From Prevotellaceae bacterium (lineage in GTDB: Bacteria > Bacteroidota > Bacteroidia > Bacteroidales > UBA932), in the NCBI GenBank assembly GCA_031273285.1, contig JAISSE010000099.1:1-6591 (forward strand): 6,591 nucleotides of DNA, given 5' to 3'. Numbering within the stretch: the stretch's first letter is position 1; each line of letters begins with the position of its first letter. Position numbers and translations under genes: made by a program. The notes beneath the pieces were generated by a model that saw only the letters and a list, made by a program, of their open reading frames with translations, was not told the DNA's origin and ran no database searches. This document shows, piece by piece, positions 1-6,591 of this stretch.

Positions 1-2090
1 CCGAAACGGTCCATCGCGAAGTTTTGGAATCCCAGACGGAATACTTCCTCCGACCGTTCCGTTACACGAAAATCGCCGGACGCGGGATTTTTGAACCGCA
101 CTCTGCATACCGTCGAATGAGCGTCGGTACCCTCTTCCCGCACCGTTTCGAATGTCGCGCTGTCGGTAAAGATGTTATAATCAATCAAAGTCCCCTGCGT
201 ATCGTGTCCCGCATAGCGTTCGTAGGGAAGCATCACTATGTTCCGTGTAAACACGGTTCCGTTGTTCCTGAACCATACATGCCGGTATAATGTGTTGTTA
301 ACAAGTATATTGTTTTCGACTATCCGGTAAAATCCTTCTCTGAGCTTCAGACCGCCGTTAAGACAGAGGTTATTGTATATGTGATAGTTTGTCGAACCGT
401 CGTCCAGGTCGATATCCCAGCCGCGGTCGCAACGGAAACGGTTGTTTCGGATAATCACCGTTTCGACGGCGTCCGCCAGAATCAAATCCTTATGACTTGC
501 ATCCAGCAGAGAATCCATCGTTTGACTTTCCGGATACCAGAACCGGTCTCTTCCCCACGAATTGAACGAACCATGGTCGCCCGTTTCCTTCACGGTGTTG
601 AAAACATCGTTAAACTCCAGTATATGACCTCCCCAGGTGCCTTCGCTGATATTTATTCCCGCCCGCGGAGTGTCGTAGATACTGTTGTGGCTGACGGTAA
701 TCGTCCTGCACATCGAGAGTTCCACGCCGGCAATCTGTTTTTCGAACAGACCGATTTTGTGAATCAGATTGTCGTGCACCCTGCAATGCGCCGGATAATT
801 GTTTGTCTTGGGACCGGGAATGCGGTCTATTTCGTTTGTCGGCACAAACTGTCCGTATTCAAAAGCGGGAGAACGCACGGCATTCGGGTCGCCGACAAAG
901 CACACCGCACTTGCCCCGATACGGGTCAGATGCGAGCCGGAAACTTCGCAGTTGCGGTTATAATTGCTGAAAAAGACGGCATTACCTCCAAGATTGTGCA
1001 GATAGCTGTTGCGCAGGGCGCAATTCTCCGCTCCTTCGAAGACAACGGCGCCGCCGCGGTAAATCGTCCAGTCGGAACGCAGCAGAGGTTCGTATTTCTC
1101 CATAAAAGTGCGCAGCGTTTGAGTCAGTTCGATTCCGTCGAACGTAATGTTCCTTACGGGATTTGTTTCGCTGCCCTGCAGTTCGATCAGATGTTTCAGA
1201 CGCGGAATTTCGAAAAGAGCGGAATTGACATCTTCGCCTTCGGGCGGATAGTAGTAAAGTGTCGATTCGGCGGCGTTGTAGAACCATTCGCCGGGAGCGT
1301 CGAGTTCTTCGAAAATGTTTTCCACCATCCTGTTGGACTGATGTATTCCGTACTGGCGGTTATTTTGCCAGCCGCCTTCCATCGAGATATTTCCGTCCCT
1401 GTCCTTTCCCGTGATTCGGTAATGGAAATCACCCCAGTCGTGGCTGTGCATGGCATGCAGATAACCTCCTTCCGGATTTTTCCATGTCTTCACCCTTTGG
1501 GGGTCGGTAGCGTCGGCGGCAGTACCGTTGAAACGGACAGCGTTCGGGTCATAATTCGGATATCGCGCCATTTGGCGTATTTCGCCGTTTACCGTAAGCA
1601 TGTCTATCGTCGCCACATCCCGAAGTCCGGTTTTCAGGATACCGTTTTTATACGGTTTCCACTGCAAGCTCTCAAGCGCAATACTTCCCGTGATGACCGC
1701 CCTTTCGCCGACATACGAACGGACAGTCAGCGACTTGCCCGCCGTGCCGTCTTCGGGTGTAAAAATCAACGGACTGTCAAGCCGGTAAACGCCTTCGCCC
1801 AGAAAGACGGTTATTTCGCCGACCCGTACTCCGCGAGCTTCGACTTTTGCCCTGTCTATGGTACGGAAAGGGCTTTGTCGGGTTCCGGCATTGGAATCGC
1901 TGCCTTTCGGCGAAACATGAAACTGTGTCTGTGCCTGCAACGTATTAAGTACAAACAACATCATCAGTGCGGAAACGCTTAGCGCCGTTCCGCACCGGCG
2001 GCATATTATTCGACACCGAATCCGCACGATGTTATCCGACGCCTTTTCCGGTGTTTCTCTTAGCGGATTATACTTTTTCGGGAATGACAT
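1..2090 (-). CDS. Secreted right-handed parallel beta-helix protein (putative glycosidase or polysaccharide lyase), 3' end outside window
   Basis: The reading frame is open without a stop from the ATG at 2090 to the window edge (696 codons); its end lies off the left side. Residues 58-75 (HVSPKGSDSNAGT...SPF) are the typical opening of secreted beta-helix carbohydrate-active proteins. Later come GEWFYNAAESTLYYYPPEGED-like text, repeated Asn/Gly-rich helix turns, an ISEGTWGGH segment near residue 483 and a DHGSFNSWGRDRFW block at 505-518. The visible end (GFQNFAMDRFG) resembles the C-terminal stretch of such proteins, so little may be missing, though some relatives carry a further domain. A basic stretch (residues 23-32), a hydrophobic core (35-50) and LQA|Q near 53 form a signal peptide. 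The ATG at 2090 overlaps the preceding oxidoreductase gene by 23 bp; a GTG at 2027 (residue 22) would give a more ordinary signal peptide. Architecture recalls GH141-like proteins, but I cannot assign a CAZy family or substrate. Last gene of the visible three-gene unit. Confidence 0.85.
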   Translation of the reverse strand, partial: MSFPKKYNPLRETPEKASDNIVRIRCRIICRRCGTALSVSALMMLFVLNTLQAQTQFHVSPKGSDSNAGTRQSPFRTIDRAKVEARGVRVGEITVFLGEGVYRLDSPLIFTPEDGTAGKSLTVRSYVGERAVITGSIALESLQWKPYKNGILKTGLRDVATIDMLTVNGEIRQMARYPNYDPNAVRFNGTAADATDPQRVKTWKNPEGGYLHAMHSHDWGDFHYRITGKDRDGNISMEGGWQNNRQYGIHQSNRMVENIFEELDAPGEWFYNAAESTLYYYPPEGEDVNSALFEIPRLKHLIELQGSETNPVRNITFDGIELTQTLRTFMEKYEPLLRSDWTIYRGGAVVFEGAENCALRNSYLHNLGGNAVFFSNYNRNCEVSGSHLTRIGASAVCFVGDPNAVRSPAFEYGQFVPTNEIDRIPGPKTNNYPAHCRVHDNLIHKIGLFEKQIAGVELSMCRTITVSHNSIYDTPRAGINISEGTWGGHILEFNDVFNTVKETGDHGSFNSWGRDRFWYPESQTMDSLLDASHKDLILADAVETVIIRNNRFRCDRGWDIDLDDGSTNYHIYNNLCLNGGLKLREGFYRIVENNILVNNTLYRHVWFRNNGTVFTRNIVMLPYERYAGHDTQGTLIDYNIFTDSATFETVREEGTDAHSTVCRVRFKNPASGDFRVTERSEEVFRLGFQNFAMDRF

Positions 2091-3426
2091 AACCTTCTCT
2101 GTAGCTTCCCCGTGCGATTTTATTTGCCGATTCGTCATTCGTGAACTTTTCGGTTTCCGGATCGAATAAAAGCTGTTTGTTTCCAACCCTGTAAGCCGTG
2201 TTTCCGAGATGAACGAGCGTAGCGCTGCGATGACATTCCTCAACTTCTCCGTTCGGCTGTTTACGGGAGCGAAGCGACTGGATAAAATTGATTTGATGTT
2301 CGTTATCGGGGAATACTCCGCCTTCCTGAGCGACAATTTCATTGTTTGGACCCAATACCTGCCATCCGCCGCCGTGCCGACCGAGATACATCATGCCTTC
2401 GGTACCGTAAATTTCGGTACGGGTAGCATTATTTCGCCAGTTCGGGAATTTGGTTTTGTCCATGCGGATATCGCCGGGCGTCTTGGTCATGTAATTGGTC
2501 GCATAGGCATTGTCGCAACTTAAAGTAAAGTCGCCGAAATCATAAACTATGGTCTGAAATTCGGGAGTTTCGCTGCTTCCGCCAAACGCATGGTTTCCTC
2601 CCCAGCCGTATACGGATTTCGGGTGCGGCGGATCGCCGATTACCAGACGGCAGAGATCCATCACATGCGAGGCGTCGTCGGCAAGTCCGCCGCCGCTGTA
2701 TGCCCAGTAGCTCAGCCAGTCGCCGCGACCGTTTTCGTCCACAATCGAGGGGCTGAACGAACGCATGGGCGCCGGTCCCAGCCATTTATCCCAATTGAGC
2801 CATGCGGGTACGGGAGTTTCGGGTCTTTCGCTCCATTTGCTTCCGCCTAACAGATTGTAACATTTGACCGTAACAATCTTTCCCAGCTTGCCGCTCCTGA
2901 TATATTCGCGAGCCGAAAAGCCGTAGGGAGCGCTCCGGTTCTGAAATCCGACCTGCACGATACGTTTGTATTTTCGAGCCGCTTCCACCATTTTTCTTCC
3001 TTCCCAGATATTGATGGACGGATTTTTTTCCACATAAACATCCTTACCCGCCTGACACGCACGGATTGTCGCCAAAGTGTGCCAGTGTTCGGGAGTGGCA
3101 ACCCATACGGCGTCCACATCCCTGTCGTCGAATATTTCCTGCATGTCTTCCGTTGCCGACGGCTTGTAGCCCAATTCCTGTTCGACTTTTGCAACGGCAT
3201 TGTTCAATTTGGTTTTGTTGACGTCGCATACGGTCTTAATAACTACATTTTCATTTATTTTGCAACAGTTAATGATGCATCCCAGTCCTCTGCCTCCGCT
3301 GCCGACGAGAGCCAGCACGATACGGTCATTGGCTCCCGCGCAGGAAGAAGCGAATAACGAATTGATTCCGATACCTGCTCCTGCGGTGGCTATAACTCCT
3401 TTTTTTATAAAACTGCGTCTGTCCAT
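2068..3426 (-). CDS. Tat-exported Gfo/Idh/MocA family oxidoreductase
   Basis: This 452-residue protein is an NAD(P)-dependent oxidoreductase of the Gfo/Idh/MocA family, which usually oxidises or reduces sugars, glycosides or inositols. The N-terminus has a twin-arginine signal (DRRSFIKKG, residues 2-10) followed by a hydrophobic Ala/Gly/Ile segment, so it is probably exported folded with its cofactor. A cysteine after FASS (C29) could be a loose lipobox. The Rossmann fold begins at IVLALVGSGGRG (36-47), with the beta-2 acidic residue in VCDVN (D68), then VATPEHWH (109-116) and VEKNPS (132-137), where the family's EKP is varied to EKNP. GFQNRS (160-165) follows. The C-terminal alpha/beta domain holds GGGLADDASHVMD (245-257), with D251, H254 and D257 as likely catalytic-site residues. 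It starts 12 bp after the hydrolase/ThuA gene and its 3' end overlaps the beta-helix gene, so co-transcription is likely. The substrate is unknown. Confidence 0.93.
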   Translation of the reverse strand: MDRRSFIKKGVIATAGAGIGINSLFASSCAGANDRIVLALVGSGGRGLGCIINCCKINENVVIKTVCDVNKTKLNNAVAKVEQELGYKPSATEDMQEIFDDRDVDAVWVATPEHWHTLATIRACQAGKDVYVEKNPSINIWEGRKMVEAARKYKRIVQVGFQNRSAPYGFSAREYIRSGKLGKIVTVKCYNLLGGSKWSERPETPVPAWLNWDKWLGPAPMRSFSPSIVDENGRGDWLSYWAYSGGGLADDASHVMDLCRLVIGDPPHPKSVYGWGGNHAFGGSSETPEFQTIVYDFGDFTLSCDNAYATNYMTKTPGDIRMDKTKFPNWRNNATRTEIYGTEGMMYLGRHGGGWQVLGPNNEIVAQEGGVFPDNEHQINFIQSLRSRKQPNGEVEECHRSATLVHLGNTAYRVGNKQLLFDPETEKFTNDESANKIARGSYREGYVIPEKV

Positions 3427-3438
3427 AATGATATTATT

Positions 3439-5118
3439 TTATTTGTTGTTTAACTTCAGTAAATAGTCGAAAGTGTTGAACATCAGATTGCGGAAACTTT
3501 CGATTTTCCAGTCGTCCCAGTGTCCGAGCGATGTATATATAATATGGTTTCCGTTAATCCACATCAACGGTTCGTCGGGGACGTTGGGATTACTGCCTGT
3601 GAGCAAAACGGTTACCTTGTCGGAGCGCAGAGGGCGGTTTCTGTAAAGCCAGTTCGGGCTGTTGAACGGAGTAACTCCTTTCAGGATAGGATGATTTTCC
3701 ATGCCCGGGACGATTGAGACATCCGTACCCGTCTGCAGGTGTCCGTAATGTCCCTGATAGTTACCGCCCAGTACCTCTTCGTCAAATTCGGGCCACTGAG
3801 CCAACAAATCGGAAGTGTTTTCTTTGGCGGCGACGATTCCTCCACCCTCTCGCGGCACATTGGCTTTGGCATCGAATGCATGTGAAGCCGTGCGCAAACC
3901 CAGAAGCGGGCGACCGCTTGCAACATAATCCTTAACAGCCTGCAATTTTTCGGGTTCGAGAGCGCGGCGGCGAATAAATATGACGGCAAGGTCGGCGTCC
4001 TGCAATATCTGGAGATTTTCCAGATTATGGCGTGTCGGAACAGCGGTTTTCCCGTCGGTATCAACGGGCATCCCGTAAGCGGCATATTCGGCTTTGACCT
4101 GCTCGTCGGCGTCCTTTTTGGCGTCGCTCATAATGGGAATGCCAAGGGCAAAATCGCTGTGAATATTTTTCAACGTGAGTTCACGTGCAAATTCCGGAAG
4201 ACGCTGATTGGCGCGGTATTCGCTTTCGGCGGTTACGAAGGCTACACGCGGACGCTTGTCGTTCCTGAAGGCAAACTGTTTCTTTCCAGTGAAATCGGAC
4301 GATACTATTGTCGGACATACGTATGTTTCAATGTATTCGACCATCAGATCGAGACCCGAAAAATGGTCGACAAAAGGCGCTCTTTCATGGTTGTACATCA
4401 GATCCGTCATATCGCGCATCAACACCACGTTCATTCCCATGCGCTTCATGGCGCGAAGCCCGAAAGAACGTCCGATTACGCACATGTTGGTATGTACGCC
4501 CACCAAAATCACATTTTTAATACCCGTTTTCTTGAAATAAGCACCTATTTCGGCGCCCGAATCGCTTATAATATCTTTGTCCGTGATAGTTAGAGATTCA
4601 ATCTGCTTCGACCATGCCCGATGCGGCTGGCAGTCTTTGTTTTCGCAACCTTCATCCGACTGGTCGACAGGCCATTCGGCGTTTTTTTCCGAAGGCAGTT
4701 TATTTCCGTCGGCTAATGCTGCAATTTTGCTGTCCCTGTACTTCTGTGCCGCTTTCCGTGCCGGATGATCCTTGTAAAAATCAATGCAGTCACTCGGAGC
4801 ATGAACGATTTTGACGCCCTTGCCGCGAGCAATCGCAAGCACTTCGTTCATCGCCGGAGCAATTTCGGCTACACGGGCGGTGGCGTCGTTACACCAGTGT
4901 TTGTCCCACATGTCGCAAATAATAATCGCGGTTTGCGCCGGATTCCAGTTTTCGATATTATTTATGATAATCCGCGCGCCTTTGTCGAGGTCGGAAGGGA
5001 TTCTCTGCTGCGTCGAAATACGCAGCGGTTCCGCAATAATGTCCTTCTTTGCCGCAATTGTACCGGTAAAGGTCATCAATATTGCAGCCATCATGAATTT
5101 CAGCAAATCTTTTTTCAT
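3439..5118 (-). CDS. Exported two-domain protein: isochorismatase-like cysteine hydrolase fused to ThuA-like domain
   Basis: I choose the ATG at 5118 (559 residues) because it begins a signal peptide (MKKDLLKF..., hydrophobic to about residue 21, cleavage near AA|K); an in-frame ATG at 5151 would add 11 polar residues. Residues about 60-275 are an isochorismatase-like hydrolase: TAIIICDMWD supplies the first triad residue (D69) and GVHTNMCV the nucleophile (C213). The usual triad lysine appears replaced: the segment DIISDSGAEIG (182-192) has Ser/Asp where most relatives have Lys. Residues about 288-556 are ThuA-like (class I glutamine amidotransferase fold), with VAFV at the start, FIRRRALEPEKLQAVKDYV, GLRTASHAF and a closing LGHWDDW...SFRNLMFNTFDYLL. 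ThuA-like domains occur near sugar oxidoreductases, which fits the Gfo/Idh/MocA gene 12 bp downstream. It is the first gene of the unit. The reaction of either half is unknown. Confidence 0.88.
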   Translation of the reverse strand: MKKDLLKFMMAAILMTFTGTIAAKKDIIAEPLRISTQQRIPSDLDKGARIIINNIENWNPAQTAIIICDMWDKHWCNDATARVAEIAPAMNEVLAIARGKGVKIVHAPSDCIDFYKDHPARKAAQKYRDSKIAALADGNKLPSEKNAEWPVDQSDEGCENKDCQPHRAWSKQIESLTITDKDIISDSGAEIGAYFKKTGIKNVILVGVHTNMCVIGRSFGLRAMKRMGMNVVLMRDMTDLMYNHERAPFVDHFSGLDLMVEYIETYVCPTIVSSDFTGKKQFAFRNDKRPRVAFVTAESEYRANQRLPEFARELTLKNIHSDFALGIPIMSDAKKDADEQVKAEYAAYGMPVDTDGKTAVPTRHNLENLQILQDADLAVIFIRRRALEPEKLQAVKDYVASGRPLLGLRTASHAFDAKANVPREGGGIVAAKENTSDLLAQWPEFDEEVLGGNYQGHYGHLQTGTDVSIVPGMENHPILKGVTPFNSPNWLYRNRPLRSDKVTVLLTGSNPNVPDEPLMWINGNHIIYTSLGHWDDWKIESFRNLMFNTFDYLLKLNNK

Positions 5119-5199
5119 ATCAAATTTATTATGTTTTTTATTTATTATCAATCATTTTACATGAAAATTACGGAAAATTGTTCCTTTAATTTAACGATG

Positions 5200-5207
5200 C
5201 AAATATA
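5200..5207 (-). promoter_or_regulatory. Candidate -7 element of the three-gene operon promoter
   Basis: On the minus strand this reads TATATTTG, a match to the Bacteroidota sigma-ABfr -7 consensus TAnnTTTG. Transcription would start near 5193, leaving a leader of about 75 nt before the ATG at 5118. No good -33 TTTG is present at the expected 19-21 bp upstream (the sequence there is CGTT/ATCG), so the site is either weak or activator-dependent. It lies in the 232-bp gap between mqnE and the operon, the only sizeable non-coding space upstream of these genes. Confidence 0.4.
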
Positions 5208-5350
5208 CGCTGTTATATTTATTGAACGATTGCACTATTCCGATATTTATTCAACTATTTCGACATTCTTCGTGTTTCACCGGAGCGGAATATTTTCCCG
5301 GCATTCTTTTCCGTTGATATACAGGCGGAAGCCCGTTGTCCCGATTAAAG

Positions 5351-6457
5351 CTAATATATTTTTATTTCGTTGTACAGGGAATCCCTTTCGACAGGCGTGA
5401 AACCTGCCGAGGATACGAGTTTTATCATTTCGGAAACGGTCATGGAGGGGGATGTTTCCTCACTGCCTGCCATGGAGTATATTTTTGTAGAGTCGTCGAT
5501 TGTCCCGTCCACATCGTCAGCCCCGAAACTCAGCGCCAGCTGAGCCGTGTTTTTCCCAAGCATGGGCCAGTAGGATTTTATGTGAGGGATATTATCAAGA
5601 TATAAACGACAGACGGCAAAGTTTTTCAGGACTTCCGCGGCGTTTATTTCTCCGATATTACTCATGGAATTGTTCGCATTTTTGTATTTCAACGGAATAA
5701 AGGCATTGAAACCGCCCGTTTTATCCTGCAGCCGGCGCAATCTTTCGAGATGGTCGATTCGGTGTTCGTAAGTTTCGATATGTCCGTAAAGCATGGACGC
5801 ATTCGACGGAAGTCCTGCATTATGAGCCGCTTCATGTATCCGTAACCACAACTGCGAAGGGGCTTTGTCTCCGCAAATTTTCCGGCGAACAGTTTCGTCG
5901 AATATTTCGGCGCCGCCGCCGGGAATGGAATCCAGCCCGTAATCCTTCAAAATTTTCAAGCCCTGCGCAATGTCGTAACCCGCATTTCGTATCATATAGT
6001 CCAGCTCAACAGCCGTAAACCCCTTGATATGAACGTCGGGCAGAACAGTCTTTATCTTTTGAACCAGTTCTCCGTAAAAATGTAAATCCCTGCGGGGATG
6101 CACTCCTCCCACAATATGCACTTCGGTAATGCTTTGTCCGACATATCTTTCGCAAATATTCAGCATTTCGGGAATGTCGAAATCCCATGCGTCCCTGTCG
6201 TCTTTTTTTCGTCTGTAGGAACAGAATTTGCATCCGAATACGCAAATATTGGTCGGTTCGATATGGAAATTCCTGTTAAAAAAGACTTTCTTTCCGGATA
6301 TCCGGTTTTTTCGGAACAGAGCCAGAGATGCCAGCAGCGATAAATTATCGGATTTGTACAGCGAAACGCCGTCTTCAAAAGTCAGTCGTTTGCCCTCATA
6401 TATCTTTATTGCAACCTGTTTCAGGTTTCCGGCATTGTCAATTACAGTCTCGATCAT
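5351..6457 (-). CDS. mqnE: Aminofutalosine synthase MqnE (radical SAM, menaquinone biosynthesis)
   Basis: The 368-residue product matches MqnE in length and motifs. MqnE is a cytoplasmic radical SAM enzyme that joins the SAM-derived 5'-deoxyadenosyl radical to 3-[(1-carboxyvinyl)oxy]benzoate, giving 6-amino-6-deoxyfutalosine in the futalosine route to menaquinone. The 4Fe-4S cluster motif CVFGCKFC (C72, C76, C79) follows NFHIEPTN. TEVHIVGGVHP (111-121), IKGFTAVEL (144-152), GLDSIPGGGAEIF (174-186), SNASMLYGHIETYEHRIDH (218-236) and DDVDGTIDDSTKIYSMAG (314-331) are characteristic of MqnE and separate it from the paralogous cyclase MqnC. The C-terminus (PVERDSLYNEI) is complete. No other mqn gene is in the window, so the pathway genes must be scattered or lie to the right. 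A promoter-like site sits about 28 bp upstream. No clear terminator follows its TAG stop, so some read-through into the operon is possible. It has no functional link to the downstream genes that I can see. Confidence 0.95.
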   Translation of the reverse strand: MIETVIDNAGNLKQVAIKIYEGKRLTFEDGVSLYKSDNLSLLASLALFRKNRISGKKVFFNRNFHIEPTNICVFGCKFCSYRRKKDDRDAWDFDIPEMLNICERYVGQSITEVHIVGGVHPRRDLHFYGELVQKIKTVLPDVHIKGFTAVELDYMIRNAGYDIAQGLKILKDYGLDSIPGGGAEIFDETVRRKICGDKAPSQLWLRIHEAAHNAGLPSNASMLYGHIETYEHRIDHLERLRRLQDKTGGFNAFIPLKYKNANNSMSNIGEINAAEVLKNFAVCRLYLDNIPHIKSYWPMLGKNTAQLALSFGADDVDGTIDDSTKIYSMAGSEETSPSMTVSEMIKLVSSAGFTPVERDSLYNEIKIY

Positions 6458-6484
6458 TCAAGTAATAGTCTAAAAAATCGCGTG

Positions 6485-6492
6485 CAAATGTA
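6485..6492 (-). promoter_or_regulatory. Candidate -7 element of the mqnE promoter
   Basis: On the minus strand this reads TACATTTG, fitting TAnnTTTG. The expected -33 region (about 6511-6515) reads GTTTT, a partial match to TTTG inside a T-rich tract. The predicted start near 6478 gives a short leader of about 20 nt before the mqnE ATG at 6457. The site begins immediately downstream of the U-tract of the terminator at 6501-6543. Confidence 0.5.
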
Positions 6493-6500
6493 ATAAAAAA

Positions 6501-6543
6501 AAAGTAAAAAAAAACGAGGCAGAGTTTGGGTTTCTCTACCTCG
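6501..6543 (-). terminator. Rho-independent terminator of an unseen upstream minus-strand gene
   Basis: The arms 6515-6519 (CGAGG) and 6539-6543 (CCTCG) pair, then after one C-A mismatch 6521-6524 (AGAG) pairs with 6534-6537 (CTCT), closing a 9-nt loop (6525-6533). Read on the minus strand the hairpin is followed directly by nine T residues, then AC and a further T run. On the plus strand there is no T run after the stem, so it acts in one direction. It should end a transcript coming from the right of the window and insulate mqnE from it. Confidence 0.8.
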
Positions 6544-6550
6544 TCCGTTG

Positions 6551-6572
6551 AACTAACCTATGAAAAACTAAC
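6551..6572. repeat. Short direct repeat AACTAAC, 15-bp period
   Basis: AACTAAC occurs at 6551-6557 and again at 6566-6572, separated by CTATGAAA. On the minus strand this is GTTAGTT twice, lying just before the terminator hairpin, so it would be in the 3' untranslated part of the upstream transcript. No function can be assigned; it may be chance in an AT-rich gap or part of a 3' RNA element. Confidence 0.35.
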
Positions 6573-6591
6573 TTACACACTATGTAAACAA

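Noticed and set aside
24..290. 88-codon plus-strand open frame at the window start
   Set aside because: Same register as the antisense of the beta-helix gene; the minus strand encodes the recognisable C-terminal motif GFQNFAMDRFG.
381..1982. 533-codon open frame on the plus strand
   Set aside because: It is exactly in register and antisense to the beta-helix gene, whose codon use leaves few reverse stops. Its translation has no recognisable domain, while the minus strand gives a clear beta-helix protein.
5121..5128. Second TAnnTTTG match (TAAATTTG) on the minus strand
   Set aside because: It ends 2 bp before the ATG at 5118, so transcription would begin inside the coding region; most likely chance in the AT-rich leader.
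5251..5304. 17-codon minus-strand open frame in the gap downstream of mqnE
   Set aside because: Very short, no ribosome binding site, no signal or motif; expected by chance.
5280..5338. Weak hairpins (GGAA-tatt-TTCC and GGC-GGAA-GCC) as a terminator for mqnE
   Set aside because: Stems are 3-5 bp with mismatches and no T run follows on the minus strand.
4765..5400. 211-codon plus-strand open frame running through the mqnE-operon gap
   Set aside because: Mostly antisense to the hydrolase gene, with compositionally odd Phe/Tyr/Ile-rich sequence across the AT-rich gap and no family resemblance.

Overview
The window looks like a chromosomal segment of a Bacteroidota (probably Bacteroidales) genome. 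The coding regions are moderately GC-rich and the gaps are AT-rich. Starts lack strong Shine-Dalgarno sequences, and two sites fit the Bacteroidota sigma-ABfr -7 element (TAnnTTTG). The gene content is also typical: a Tat-exported Gfo/Idh/MocA oxidoreductase next to a secreted parallel beta-helix protein. No species can be named from the sequence alone.

All four genes I can support lie on the minus strand, so the window reads right to left. From 6591 to about 6458 is a short intergenic region. It holds a rho-independent terminator for an unseen upstream gene, with the probable mqnE promoter immediately after it. Next is mqnE (6457-5351), a radical SAM aminofutalosine synthase of the futalosine route to menaquinone. 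A 232-bp gap with a candidate promoter separates it from a tight three-gene unit. That unit encodes (i) an exported two-domain protein, isochorismatase-like cysteine hydrolase plus ThuA-like domain (5118-3439); (ii) 12 bp later, a Tat-exported Gfo/Idh/MocA oxidoreductase (3426-2068); and (iii) overlapping its end, a large secreted right-handed parallel beta-helix protein (2090 to beyond position 1).

All three products of the unit carry export signals, so they probably act together in the periplasm or at the cell surface. The likely role is processing of a carbohydrate or carbohydrate-derived compound: the beta-helix protein could be a glycosidase or lyase, the Gfo/Idh/MocA protein a sugar or glycoside oxidoreductase, and the hydrolase/ThuA fusion an accessory enzyme. 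This is inference from families and co-location; no substrate can be read from the sequence. No SusC/SusD pair, sulfatase or regulator lies in the window. mqnE is functionally unrelated housekeeping. I found no RNA gene, CRISPR array, insertion sequence or phage element. The most unusual feature is the exported hydrolase-ThuA fusion, whose hydrolase half seems to lack the usual triad lysine.
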